A stretch of 64,000 nt of DNA from Plantibacter sp. VKM Ac-2880. Its GTDB lineage: Bacteria > Actinomycetota > Actinomycetes > Actinomycetales > Microbacteriaceae. The translations under genes and the position numbers were made by a program. Shown one piece after another: positions 8,963 through 17,726 of the stretch. Position 1 is the stretch's first letter, and each line of letters begins with the position of its first letter. The DNA lies in NCBI RefSeq assembly GCF_015351235.1, contig NZ_JADKSJ010000002.1, positions 186,001-250,000 on the forward strand. The letters are read 5' to 3'. The notes below the pieces were generated by a model. That model was not told the origin of the DNA. It ran no database searches and worked only from the letters and a program-made list of their open reading frames with translations.

Positions 8963-8969
8963 GCGTCAC

Positions 8970-9180
8970 GCCCTTCGACAAGCTCAGGGACCGGAGTGCC
9001 CCTTCGACGGGGTCAGGGACCGGGGTCAAGACCGCCCTACGACAGGCTCAGGGACCAGGGTCAAGACCGCCCTACGACAGGCTCAGGGACCAGGGTCAAG
9101 ACCGCCCTTCGACAGGCTCAGGGACCGGAGGTGGTGGCTCAGGGGCCGCCCTTCGACGGGCTCAGGGACCGGAGGTGGGG
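8970..9180 (+). repeat. Cluster of six palindromic repeat copies with a 35-bp tandem section
   Basis: Six same-orientation copies of the CCCTTCGACAGGCTCAGGG-type element begin near 8970, 8999, 9034, 9069, 9104 and 9148. Copies three to five sit at an exact 35-bp period with the shared spacer GGTCAAGACCG. Point variants include cctacg for cttcg and a cgggg/cgggc centre. The cluster fills the whole convergent gap between the ABC-F and prfA stops; there is no gene in it. Confidence 0.9.
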
Positions 9181-9184
9181 TGGG

Positions 9185-10264
9185 TCAGTCCTGGTCGCCG
9201 ATGTCGGCCAGTCGGGCCTCTTCGTCGGCGCTGATCGCCGATTCGATGATGGGCCCGAGCGCGCCGTTCATGACCCCGTCGAGGTTGTAGGCCTTGTACC
9301 CGGTCCGGTGGTCGGCGATCCGGTTCTCCGGGAAGTTGTACGTGCGGATGCGCTCGGACCGGTCCATCGTCCGGATCTGCGTCTTGCGCTTGGCACTGTC
9401 GAGGGCGGCCTGCTCCTCCTGCTGGCGCGCGAGGATACGGGCGCGCAGCACGCGCATGCCGGCCTCACGGTTCTGCAGCTGGCTCTTCTCGTTCTGCATG
9501 GACACGACGATGCCGGTCGGGAGGTGAGTGATGCGCACCGCGGAGTCCGTCGTGTTGACGGACTGCCCGCCGGGACCGCTCGAGCGGTAGACGTCGATCT
9601 TCAGGTCGTTCTGGCTGATCTCGACCTCCTCGGGCTCGTCGACCTCGGGGAAGACGAGGACACCCGTCGTGGAAGTGTGGATGCGGCCCTGGGACTCGGT
9701 CGCCGGGACGCGCTGCACCCGGTGGACGCCGCCCTCGTACTTGAGGTGCGCCCAGACGCCCTGGGAGGGATCGGTCGCGTTCGACTTGATCGCCACCTGG
9801 ACGTCCTTGTAGCCACCCAGATCGCTCTCGGTGCGCTCGAGGAGCTCCGTCTTCCACCCCTTGGACTCCGCGTAGTGCAGGTACATGCGCAGCAGGTCCG
9901 CCGCGAACAGCGCGCTCTCCGCTCCGCCCTCGCCGCCCTTGATCTCCATGATGACGTCGCGACCGTCGTCGGGGTCACGCGGGATGAGCAGGCGTCGCAG
10001 CTTCTCCTGGTTGGTGACGAGCAGTTCCTCGAGGACCGGCACCTCCTCGGCGAACGCCTCGTCCTCCTTGGCGAGCTCGCGAGCGGCGTCGAGGTCCTCC
10101 TGGGTCGACTGCCACGTGTGATAGGCCGCGATGATCTTCGACAGCTCGGCGTACCGGCGGTTGATCTTCTTCGACCTCGCGGGGTCGGCGTGCACGGCCG
10201 GGTCGGCGAGCTGATCCTGCAGATCCTTGTGCTCGGCGACGAGCGTCTCAACTGATTCGAACAT
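9185..10264 (-). CDS. prfA: Peptide chain release factor 1
   Basis: 359 residues, normal for RF1. It recognises UAA/UAG in the A site and triggers peptide release. The catalytic GGQ lies in [20 protein letters not shown] (about residues 225-245), the Gln being the PrmC substrate. The N-terminal helical domain, [20 protein letters not shown] and the C-terminal [20 protein letters not shown] are all typical. ATG 10264 is preceded by GAAGGAAG. It lies downstream of rho on the same strand, separated by a strong hairpin. Confidence 0.97.
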   Translation of the reverse strand: MFESVETLVAEHKDLQDQLADPAVHADPARSKKINRRYAELSKIIAAYHTWQSTQEDLDAARELAKEDEAFAEEVPVLEELLVTNQEKLRRLLIPRDPDDGRDVIMEIKGGEGGAESALFAADLLRMYLHYAESKGWKTELLERTESDLGGYKDVQVAIKSNATDPSQGVWAHLKYEGGVHRVQRVPATESQGRIHTSTTGVLVFPEVDEPEEVEISQNDLKIDVYRSSGPGGQSVNTTDSAVRITHLPTGIVVSMQNEKSQLQNREAGMRVLRARILARQQEEQAALDSAKRKTQIRTMDRSERIRTYNFPENRIADHRTGYKAYNLDGVMNGALGPIIESAISADEEARLADIGDQD

Positions 10265-10310
10265 CGTTCACTTCCTTCATCACCATCATGCGGCACCGGG
10301 GGCGAAACGG

Positions 10311-10367
10311 GACCGACCCCATCCGTTCCCGGTGCCATGAGGGCTCCGGGAACGGATGGGGTCGGTC
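10311..10367 (-). terminator. Perfect 22-bp hairpin between rho and prfA
   Basis: Arms 10311-10332 and 10346-10367 are perfect reverse complements (22 bp) around a 13-nt loop, starting 7 bp after the rho stop. The downstream side on the transcribed strand has only CCGTTTCG, so it lacks a good U tract. It may act as an intrinsic terminator of high-GC type or as an attenuator controlling prfA read-through. Confidence 0.75.
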
Positions 10368-10374
10368 GGGACCG

Positions 10375-12630
10375 CTAGCGGTGGTTGTTCTCGTGTCCGT
10401 GGCTGTGCGAGGTCGGTGCGGGCATCGACTTCTGCATCTGGACGAGGAACTCCACGTTGGACGTGGTCTCCTTGAGCTTGCCGAGGACGACCTCGAGGGC
10501 CTGCTGCTGGTCGAGGCCGGCGAGGGCGCGACGCAGCTTCCAGGTGACCTTGACCTCGTCGGGGGCGAGCAGCATCTCCTCGCGGCGGGTCGAGGACGCG
10601 TTGACGTCCACGGCCGGGAAGATCCGCTTGTCGGCGAGCTGGCGCGAGAGGCGGAGCTCCGAGTTGCCGGTGCCCTTGAACTCCTCGAAGATGACCTCGT
10701 CCATCTTGGACCCGGTCTCGACGAGCGCCGTCGCGAGGATGGTGAGCGAGCCACCGTTCTCGATGTTGCGCGCGGCACCGAAGAAGCGCTTCGGCGGGTA
10801 CAGCGCCGCAGCGTCGACACCACCGGAGAGGATCCGGCCCGAGGCGGGAGCCGCCAGGTTGTAGGCACGGCCCAGACGCGTGATCGAGTCGAGCAGCACG
10901 ACGACGTCGTGACCGAGCTCCACGAGACGCTTGGCGCGCTCGATCGCCAGTTCGGCGACCGTGGTGTGGTCTTCCGCCGGGCGGTCGAAGGTGGAGGCGA
11001 TGACCTCGCCCTTCACCGTGCGCTGCATGTCGGTGACCTCTTCGGGCCGCTCGTCGACGAGCACGACCATGAGGTGGACCTCAGGGTTGTTGATCGAGAT
11101 GGCGTTGGCGATCTGCTGCAACACGATCGTCTTGCCGGCCTTCGGCGGCGCGACGATGAGGCCGCGCTGGCCCTTCCCGATCGGGGCGACGAGGTCGATG
11201 ATGCGCTGCGTCAGCTTGTTCTGCTCCGTCTCGAGACGGAGGCGCTCCTGCGGGTACAGCGGCGTCAGCTTGCCGAACTCCACCCGCGTGCCGGCCTCGT
11301 CGACGGACAGGCCGTTGACCGAGTCGACCTTGACGATGGCGTTGTACTTCTGGCGGCTGCTGCTGTCGTTGTCGCGCGGCTGGCGGATGGCGCCGACCAC
11401 GGCGTCGCCCTTGCGCAGGTGGTACTTCTTCACCTGACCGAGGGAGACGTAGACGTCGTTCGTGCCGGGCAGGTAGCCGGAGGTGCGCACGAAGGCGTAG
11501 TTGTCGAGCACGTCCAGGATGCCGGCGACCGGGATCAGGACGTCGTCCTCGGAGATCTCGGGCTCGACGTCGTCGTTCTGCACGGAGCCACGACGCTTGC
11601 GGTCGCGGTAGCGGCTGCGGCCACCGCGCCCTTCGGCGTCGTCCGCCGGAGCGCCCTGGTTCCCCTGGTTGCCGCGGTTCTGACCGGGCTGCTCCTGCTT
11701 CGCTTCGGCCTTCTGACCGGCGTCGGCGTTCTGGTTGCCGGTGTTCTGGCCACCGTTGTTCTGCCCGCCGTTGTTCTGGTTGCGGCCTCGGCCACGACCA
11801 CGGCGTCCGCCGGAGGACTGACCGTCCTGCTGCTCGGCGTCCTGGGTCTGGGACTCGTCGGAGTCCGTGCCCGCGGTGTCGTCGTCGGTGGCGTCCTGCT
11901 CGGGGGCGTTCTGGGCGGCGCGGTTCTGCTCGCCACCCTGCTCGGCGGGGTTCTGCTCGGCGTCTTCCGTGTTGCGGTCGCGATCGCGGCCACGGCCACG
12001 GCGGTTGCCGCGCGAACGCCTCGGGGTCTGCTCGGGCGTCGCCTCGTCGGCGTCGGTCGACTCCGAGGTTCCAGCGGAACGGTCGTCGCGCGACTCGGCG
12101 GCGTCGGCCTCGACGGGCGCGGAGGGCTGCGAGTCGTCTGACTCCGCCGGCGCTGCCGACTCGGCAGGGGCGGTTGCGGCGGGCGCCTGTGCGGCCGGCG
12201 CCTGCACGGCGGGTGCCTGTGCGGCGGGCGCCTCGACGACGGGAGCGCCGACGATCGGGGCGGCGTTCGGCGCGACGGTGGCCGTCGTGGCACGACGCGA
12301 CTTGCGACGCGCCGGCGGGGCCGCCTTCTCGGCACCGAAGGCCTGGTCGAGCGCGAGGTCGAGCTCGGGCAGCTTGGACTGCACCGGCGCCTCTGGGGCG
12401 ACCTCGAGCGCGGAGACCGACTCGATGACGTCGGACGTCTCGGTGGTCGCCGCCGCGGTGTCGGTGCTGTTCTGGATGGTCTGGATGGCTTCGACCAGTT
12501 CGCCCTTGCGGAGCTTCGAGGCTCCGGCCACTCCGAGAGCGGCGGCGAGACGCTGGAGGTCGGCGACCTTCAGCGTCTTCGGGTCGGCATCCAGCGAGAC
12601 GCCGGAGGCGCCTTCGTTGACGTCTGTCAC
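10375..12630 (-). CDS. rho: Transcription termination factor Rho with long disordered N-terminal insertion
   Basis: 751 residues against about 420 in E. coli. A SAP-like Rho_N helix bundle (KTLKVADLQRLAAALGVAGASKLRKGELVEAI, residues 18-50) is followed by some 290 residues of low complexity. These include APAAQ repeats (about 135-155), acidic Ser/Glu stretches, RG-rich runs and an N/Q-rich stretch (QNNGGQNNGGQNTGNQN, about 285-300). Then come the RNA-binding cold-shock-like domain (VAGILDVLDNYAFVRTSGYLPG) and the RecA-type ATPase with Walker A APPKAGKTI, the DERPEEVTDM segment and LDSITRLGRAYN. Such insertions are known in actinobacterial Rho. GTG 12630 follows GGAAGGAAG. Confidence 0.96.
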   Translation of the reverse strand: MTDVNEGASGVSLDADPKTLKVADLQRLAAALGVAGASKLRKGELVEAIQTIQNSTDTAAATTETSDVIESVSALEVAPEAPVQSKLPELDLALDQAFGAEKAAPPARRKSRRATTATVAPNAAPIVGAPVVEAPAAQAPAVQAPAAQAPAATAPAESAAPAESDDSQPSAPVEADAAESRDDRSAGTSESTDADEATPEQTPRRSRGNRRGRGRDRDRNTEDAEQNPAEQGGEQNRAAQNAPEQDATDDDTAGTDSDESQTQDAEQQDGQSSGGRRGRGRGRNQNNGGQNNGGQNTGNQNADAGQKAEAKQEQPGQNRGNQGNQGAPADDAEGRGGRSRYRDRKRRGSVQNDDVEPEISEDDVLIPVAGILDVLDNYAFVRTSGYLPGTNDVYVSLGQVKKYHLRKGDAVVGAIRQPRDNDSSSRQKYNAIVKVDSVNGLSVDEAGTRVEFGKLTPLYPQERLRLETEQNKLTQRIIDLVAPIGKGQRGLIVAPPKAGKTIVLQQIANAISINNPEVHLMVVLVDERPEEVTDMQRTVKGEVIASTFDRPAEDHTTVAELAIERAKRLVELGHDVVVLLDSITRLGRAYNLAAPASGRILSGGVDAAALYPPKRFFGAARNIENGGSLTILATALVETGSKMDEVIFEEFKGTGNSELRLSRQLADKRIFPAVDVNASSTRREEMLLAPDEVKVTWKLRRALAGLDQQQALEVVLGKLKETTSNVEFLVQMQKSMPAPTSHSHGHENNHR

Positions 12631-12862
12631 GTGTGTCTTCCTTCCCTTGCGTCGAGACAGAGCTGTCTCGCGCAGGCGGCGATCGCACCGGAATCCTGTG
12701 CGGCGGGTGGGTGATGTTCACACGACGCAGAGCCTGTGCGGATAGCCCGGTGCGACGATCCGGCGGAGCGATGCTCAGCAGGATGGAAACACGGTGGGAC
12801 CCGAACAGACGCGATCAATTGGTGCGAAAGCGATGATTGTGCGGAAATGCCCCGGAAGCCGG
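12631..12862. other. rho upstream region
   Basis: This 232-bp gap between thrB and rho is less GC-rich than its flanks (CACAATCATCG and CAATTGATCG stretches read on the minus strand). It must contain the rho promoter and leader. I see no coding region here beyond chance frames. Confidence 0.5.
12653..12670. promoter_or_regulatory. Inverted repeat in the rho leader
   Basis: CGAGACAG-AG-CTGTCTCG, 8-bp perfect arms with a 2-nt centre, located just upstream of the rho ribosome binding site. It could be an operator or part of the leader structure used in rho autoregulation; the function is inference. Confidence 0.4.
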
Positions 12863-13819
12863 TTACGCCGAAGAGGCGGGGTGGGCCGGGTGCCCTCCTA
12901 CTGTAGCACCCTTGAAGTCGACCGCGAGCATGAGCGACTGCCACGGGGTGGCGGAGTGCTCGGCGACGAGGGCGGTGGCTTCGAGCCGGCGACCCGGGTC
13001 GTCCGCGAGGACGAGGATCGACGGGCCGGCGCCGGAGACGACGGCGGCGAACCCGTGCTCGCGCAGCATCGTGATGAGGCTGTTCGTCTCGGGCATGGCC
13101 GCGGCGCGGTAGCTCTGGTGCAGGCGGTCCTCCGTAGCCGCGAGCAGGAGCTCCGGGCTCTGGGTGAGCGCGGCGACGAGCAGGGCCGACCGGGAGACGT
13201 TGAACGCGGCGTCGGCGTGCGGCACGTTCGCCGGCTGCAGGCTGCGGGCGAGTTCCGTCGACATGGTGTGCTCGGGCACCAGCACGAGCGGCGAGACGCC
13301 ACGGTGCACGATCAGCTTCTTGTGCTGGGGACCGTCGTCCGTCGTCCACGCGATCGTGAGCCCGCCGAACAGCGCCGGGGCCACGTTGTCGGGGTGGCCC
13401 TCCATCTCCGTGGCGAGCCGCAGCAGGTCGTCGGGGCCGAGTTCGACCTGCCCCTCGAGGAGCCCCTTCGCCGCCATGATGCCGGAGACGATCGCGGCAC
13501 CCGACGACCCGAGACCGCGACCGTGCGGGATCACGTTGCGAGCGACGACGTCGAGACCGGGCAGCTCCCGACCGTAGGCGCGGAGGGCGTGCGCGATCGC
13601 CGTGATGACGAGGTTCGTCTCGTCGGTCGGGACCTCGCCGGCTCCGACGCCGATCACCTCGACGAACACGCCGGGCTCCTCGCGGACGGTGACGGTCAGC
13701 TCGTCGTAGAGCGCGAGCGCGAGTCCGAGCGTGTCGAACCCGGGGCCGAGGTTCGCGGTCGTCGCGGGGACCTTGACGGTGACGGTGCGCCCGATCTCCA
13801 GCGTGTCGGAAGAGCTCAT
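12863..13819 (-). CDS. thrB: Homoserine kinase
   Basis: 318 residues, a GHMP kinase that phosphorylates homoserine for threonine synthesis. The N-terminal PATTANLGPGFDTLGLAL strand-turn and the phosphate loop IPHGRGLGSSGAAIVSG (about residues 95-112) are diagnostic. The C-terminal VSGAGPSILVLAD is the family's third motif. It lies 65 bp after hom on the same strand, so lysA-hom-thrB form an aspartate-family unit. thrC is not in the expected place between hom and thrB and is not in the window. Confidence 0.95.
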   Translation of the reverse strand: MSSSDTLEIGRTVTVKVPATTANLGPGFDTLGLALALYDELTVTVREEPGVFVEVIGVGAGEVPTDETNLVITAIAHALRAYGRELPGLDVVARNVIPHGRGLGSSGAAIVSGIMAAKGLLEGQVELGPDDLLRLATEMEGHPDNVAPALFGGLTIAWTTDDGPQHKKLIVHRGVSPLVLVPEHTMSTELARSLQPANVPHADAAFNVSRSALLVAALTQSPELLLAATEDRLHQSYRAAAMPETNSLITMLREHGFAAVVSGAGPSILVLADDPGRRLEATALVAEHSATPWQSLMLAVDFKGATVGGHPAHPASSA

Positions 13820-13884
13820 ACGGTGGCCTGCAATCTGAAGAGGGGTCGGGGTTCGACGCGGTCGGGGGTCGTGCTGCTCGGCAC

Positions 13885-15204
13885 CTACTCGGCTCCTTCG
13901 ACCCGGAGCACGGACACGACCCGCTCGACATGGGCGTTCGAGGCGAGCTGCTCGACGGTGGCCGCGAGAGCCGATTCGAGCGCCCGGTGGGTGCCGATGA
14001 CCAGGGTAGCGGTCGACAGCGTGCCGTCCGAGGAGGCCACGGACTGCTGGAACGTCTCGACCGAGACGCCACCGTCACTGAGGATCCCGGCGACGGACGC
14101 GAGGACACCCGGCTCGTCGGCGACCTCGAGGGTCACCTGGTACCGGGTGGTGACGCGACCGATGTCGAGCACGGGCAGGTCCGCGTGGGTCGACTCGCCC
14201 ACACCCGGTCCGCCGGCGACGTGTCGCCTCGCCGCCGAGACGAGGTCGCCGAGCACCGCGGAGGCGGTCTCCTTGCCGCCGGCGCCGGCGCCGTAGAACA
14301 TGAGGCTGCCGGCGTTCTCGGCCTCGACGAACACGGCGTTGTTCCCACCGTGCACGGCGGCGAGCGGGTGCTCGCGCCCGATGAGCGCGGGGTAGACGCG
14401 GGCCGACAGACCCTCCTCGCCCGTGGTCTCGTCGACGATCCGCTCGGCGATCGCGAGCAGCTTGATGACGTAGCCCTCACTCCGTGCGAGGTCGACCTGC
14501 GCCTTGGTGATGCCCGAGATCCCCTCGCGGTGGACGGCTTCGACGGGCACGGTGGTGTGGAAGGCGAGACTGGCGAGGATGGTCGCCTTCTGCGCGGCGT
14601 CATACCCCTCGACGTCGAGGGTCGGGTCGGCTTCGAGGTAGCCGAGCTCGCTCGCTACGGCGGCCGCCGCCTCCATGGTGTCGCCGAAGCGGTCCATCCG
14701 GTCGAGCATGTAGTTGGTGCTGCCGTTCACGATGCCGAGCACCCGGTTGATGCGGTCGCCGGCGAGGCTCTCGCGCAGCGGGCGGATGATCGGGATCGCC
14801 GCCGCCACCGCCGCCTCGTAGTAGAGCTGCGCGCCGACCTGCTCGGCGGCGTCGAAGAGTTCGGGACCGTGGGTCGCGAGCAGCGCCTTGTTGGCGGTGA
14901 CGATGTCGGCCCCGGCGTTGATCGCCTGCAGGATGTGGCTCCGCGCCGGCTCGATGCCGCCGATGAGCTCGATGACGATGTCGGCGCTCAGGATGAGCTG
15001 TTCGGCATCCGTCGTGTAGAGCTCCCGGGGTAGCTCGACGTCCCGCGGGGCGTCGACGTCACGCACGGCGATGCCGATGAGTTCGAGGCTCGCACCGGCT
15101 CGGGACGCCAGCTCGTCGGCGTGCTCGAGCAAGAGACGCGCCACCTGCGAGCCCACCGAGCCGGCGCCCAGCAGAGCCACTTTCAATCCGCGGTATTCGA
15201 TCAT
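13885..15204 (-). CDS. hom: Homoserine dehydrogenase
   Basis: 439 residues with a C-terminal ACT domain, the long actinobacterial form. It reduces aspartate semialdehyde to homoserine with NAD(P)H. GAGSVGSQVARLL (about residue 12) is the dinucleotide-binding loop; LRESLAGDRINRVLGIVNGSTNYML and DPTLDVEGYDAAQKATILASLAF carry the catalytic and substrate residues. The ACT segment YQVTLEVADEPGVLASVAGIL (about 345) suggests feedback control by an amino acid such as threonine. ATG 15204 overlaps the lysA stop by 4 bp. Confidence 0.96.
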   Translation of the reverse strand: MIEYRGLKVALLGAGSVGSQVARLLLEHADELASRAGASLELIGIAVRDVDAPRDVELPRELYTTDAEQLILSADIVIELIGGIEPARSHILQAINAGADIVTANKALLATHGPELFDAAEQVGAQLYYEAAVAAAIPIIRPLRESLAGDRINRVLGIVNGSTNYMLDRMDRFGDTMEAAAAVASELGYLEADPTLDVEGYDAAQKATILASLAFHTTVPVEAVHREGISGITKAQVDLARSEGYVIKLLAIAERIVDETTGEEGLSARVYPALIGREHPLAAVHGGNNAVFVEAENAGSLMFYGAGAGGKETASAVLGDLVSAARRHVAGGPGVGESTHADLPVLDIGRVTTRYQVTLEVADEPGVLASVAGILSDGGVSVETFQQSVASSDGTLSTATLVIGTHRALESALAATVEQLASNAHVERVVSVLRVEGAE

Positions 15205-16607
15205 TCCGTGTCCAATCCCGCATCGCGGCTGAGGAGGTCGTGTTCGGTCTCGCCACGCACGATGATGCGGGCCTCACCGCCTGAGACGGCGACGACGGCC
15301 GGGCGACCGAGGTAGTTGTAGTTGCTCGCCAAGGACCAGCAGTAGGCGCCCGTCGCCGGGACGGCCAGGAGGTCGCCGTCGCGCACGTCGGCGGGCAGAT
15401 AGTCGGCGTTCACCACGATGTCCCCCGACTCGCAGTGCTTGCCGGCGACGCGGACGAGCGCAGCGCCCGCCTCGCTCACCCGGTCGGCGATGCGGGCGGT
15501 GTACTCCGCGCCGTACAGCGAGGGGCGCGCGTTGTCGCTCATGCCGCCGTCGACGCTGACGTAGCGGCGGACCGCCGTCTCACCCTCGTCGTTCCACGCG
15601 ACCGTCACGTCCTTGATCGTGCCGACCTCGTACAGCGTGATGCCGGGACCGCCGATGATGGCGCGACCCGGTTCGAATGCGAGCTTCGGGATCGGGACGC
15701 CGTGGAGCTCGGCCGCGGTCCGCACACCGGCGAGGATGTCCGCGGCGAGCTGCTCGATCGGCGTGGGGTCGTCCGCACTCGTGTAGGCGATGCCGAAACC
15801 GCCCCCGAGGTTCAACTCGGGCACGGGGCCGGTCTCGAGCAGGCGTGCGTGCACGGCGAGGAGTCGGGCAGCGGACTCGGCGAAGCCGTCCGACCCGAAG
15901 ATCTGCGAGCCGATGTGGCAGTGGAGCCCGAGGAAGTCGAGCGAGGCGTACGAGCGGATTCGCGCCACGGCGTCGGCCGCGTCCTCAAGGGGCAGTCCGA
16001 ACTTCTGGTCCTCGTGCGCCGTCGCCAGGTACTCGTGCGTGTGGGCGTGGACGCCGCTGTTGACCCGCAGCCGGACGGACTGGACGCGGCCCGCACGCTC
16101 CGCCGCCGCAGCGACCCGCTCGATCTCGACCAGGCTGTCGAGCACGATGCCACCGATCCCGACGCCGACGGCGCGCTCGATCTCGGCGACGGACTTGTTG
16201 TTGCCGTGGAAGCCCAGCCGGCCGGGGTCGGCCCCGGCAGCGAGGGCGACAGCGAGCTCTCCCCCGCTGCAGATGTCGATGCGGAGGCCCTCCGCCGTCA
16301 TCCAGCGGGCGACCTCGGAGGACAGGAACGCCTTCCCGGCGTAGTAGACGGCGACGCTCGTCCCGTGCGCGGCGGCCTCACGTTCGAAGGCCTCGCGCAG
16401 GCGACGCGCCCTGGCCCGGGCGTCGTCCTCATCGACGACGTAGAGCGGGGTCCCGAAGCGTCGACGGAGGGTGTGCACGTCGACGCCGCCGACGTGCAGG
16501 ACGCCGTCGGCGTCGCGCTCGGCCGAGGCCGGCCACACGGCGGGGTCGAGGGCATTCGGGTCGGCCGGCTCGGCGAGCCAGTCTGGGGCGAGGGGGTTTC
16601 TGGCCAC
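15201..16607 (-). CDS. lysA: Diaminopimelate decarboxylase
   Basis: 468 residues. A fold-type III PLP decarboxylase turning meso-DAP into L-lysine, the last step of lysine synthesis. The PLP lysine lies in VYYAGKAFLS (about residue 80), with GGGFGIAYT glycine-rich phosphate binding, the cysteine motif GKHCESGD and the C-terminal ATGAYCWSLASNYNYLGRPA. GTG 16607 gives the expected N-terminus (MARNPLAPDWLAEP) and follows AGGA at 8 nt; the reading frame continues upstream but without family sequence. A long leader precedes it. Confidence 0.95.
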   Translation of the reverse strand: MARNPLAPDWLAEPADPNALDPAVWPASAERDADGVLHVGGVDVHTLRRRFGTPLYVVDEDDARARARRLREAFEREAAAHGTSVAVYYAGKAFLSSEVARWMTAEGLRIDICSGGELAVALAAGADPGRLGFHGNNKSVAEIERAVGVGIGGIVLDSLVEIERVAAAAERAGRVQSVRLRVNSGVHAHTHEYLATAHEDQKFGLPLEDAADAVARIRSYASLDFLGLHCHIGSQIFGSDGFAESAARLLAVHARLLETGPVPELNLGGGFGIAYTSADDPTPIEQLAADILAGVRTAAELHGVPIPKLAFEPGRAIIGGPGITLYEVGTIKDVTVAWNDEGETAVRRYVSVDGGMSDNARPSLYGAEYTARIADRVSEAGAALVRVAGKHCESGDIVVNADYLPADVRDGDLLAVPATGAYCWSLASNYNYLGRPAVVAVSGGEARIIVRGETEHDLLSRDAGLDTE

Positions 16608-16927
16608 GGGGTTGTCCTGAGTCCTGGTGAGCGGAAGAGGAGGTTCTCGTTGGGCGAGCGGACCCGGTTTGGCCCCTGAAGCACCGATTTGGAGAGCACC
16701 GATGAAGGTGGGTGCGCGCGGCCCGGGCGGGTGTCCCGGTCGACCGCACCCATCGCCGCCCGGTTGGAACGACTGAGGTGGAACACGAGCCTGGCGGCCC
16801 AACGGCACACGTCACCGCCCGGTCGGAGCAGTGGGTGTGGAGAAAGTCTAGCGAGCCGTCGGGGCTCCTGCAGCATCGTGACGTCGCGCCGGTTCGCCGA
16901 GGTGGTCGCGAGCCATCGGCGCAGCGC
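16608..16927 (-). promoter_or_regulatory. lysA leader region (320 bp without a gene)
   Basis: A -10 candidate TAGACT lies at 16845-16850 on the minus strand, implying a lysA leader of about 230 nt. The leader contains several GC-rich inverted segments and a near-direct repeat ATCGGTGCT (about 16679-16705). I do not recognise a lysine riboswitch core. A regulatory leader is plausible but unproven; no convincing gene is present. Confidence 0.4.
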
Positions 16928-17689
16928 TCACCCGCAGCTGCCGAGGGTCTGCAGGGAGGCCTCGTCGAGGCGGAGCGTCGTCGATGTGAGCGTGGCCGTC
17001 GCCACTTGCGGGGTCACCGCGAGCCGGTCGAGGTCGACCCCCTCCGGCAGGTACTGGGCGACACAGATGCTCGGCGGATCACCCTGCAGGAATCCGGTCA
17101 CGAGGGCTCGCAAGTCGATCACGCCGAAGAGCCCGGTGTCGACGTTCACCGACGTCGGCATGAGGTTCACCCGCTCCGCCGTGGTGGTCGGTGCCACGGA
17201 GAAGTCGTACGGGATGGTGAATCCGAGCACGGTCGCCTCACCCGCGTACCCGACCTCGTCGTCCCCCAGGGTGAGCGTGCCGGGAAGCCCGGCGGTCTTG
17301 GCGAGCGCAGCGGCTCCGTCCGCGTCGATCCGGATCGTCGCCACCACCCGGCCGATGGTCTGCTTCGGATCGAGCGGGACCGCATCCGCGCTGACCCGGA
17401 CGTCCAGAGGGATGCCGTCGACACTCGCGCCCGGCGCCCGCAGGTCCACATGCTCGAACGTGCCGGTGAGGTACTGGGCGATGACCGAGGCTCCGCCGAT
17501 CGACACGGCGACGTCGGCGTCGACGCCGTCGGGCAGGCTCTGCTCGATCTGCGACGCGACGCGATCCTCGGCGACGCCTCGGACGATCGTGTCGGCGATC
17601 AGGAACGCGCCGACGAGGACGACGATCACGCCGATCACGACGACGAACGGAACCCAGGGACGCCTGCGCTTGCGAGACGGTGCACTCAT
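16928..17689 (-). CDS. DUF2993 (LmeA-like phospholipid-binding) membrane-anchored protein
   Basis: 253 residues. An Arg-rich N-terminus and one membrane segment (PFVVVIGVIVVLVGAFLIADTIV, about residues 13-35) are followed by an extracytoplasmic domain. This begins VAEDRVASQIEQSLPDGVDADVAVSIGG and contains repeated beta-rich LmeA features such as GTFEHVDLRAPGASVDGIPLDV. The family includes mycobacterial LmeA, a periplasmic phospholipid-binding protein linked to lipoglycan maturation and membrane homeostasis; the role here is inferred. ATG 17689 has TACGCT with 6-nt spacing just upstream, indicating a leaderless start. Confidence 0.75.
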   Translation of the reverse strand: MSAPSRKRRRPWVPFVVVIGVIVVLVGAFLIADTIVRGVAEDRVASQIEQSLPDGVDADVAVSIGGASVIAQYLTGTFEHVDLRAPGASVDGIPLDVRVSADAVPLDPKQTIGRVVATIRIDADGAAALAKTAGLPGTLTLGDDEVGYAGEATVLGFTIPYDFSVAPTTTAERVNLMPTSVNVDTGLFGVIDLRALVTGFLQGDPPSICVAQYLPEGVDLDRLAVTPQVATATLTSTTLRLDEASLQTLGSCG

Positions 17690-17695
17690 GCTCCG

Positions 17696-17701
17696 AGCGT
17701 A
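17696..17701 (-). promoter_or_regulatory. -10 box, leaderless DUF2993 gene
   Basis: TACGCT on the minus strand ends 6 nt before ATG 17689. Confidence 0.45.
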
Positions 17702-17726
17702 GCGAACCGTCACCTCCGGGCAGGCG

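Noticed and set aside
8970-9180. CRISPR array
   Set aside because: Repeats recur at 35 bp, but spacers are identical or absent, the repeats are palindromic elements also found singly elsewhere, and no cas genes are present.
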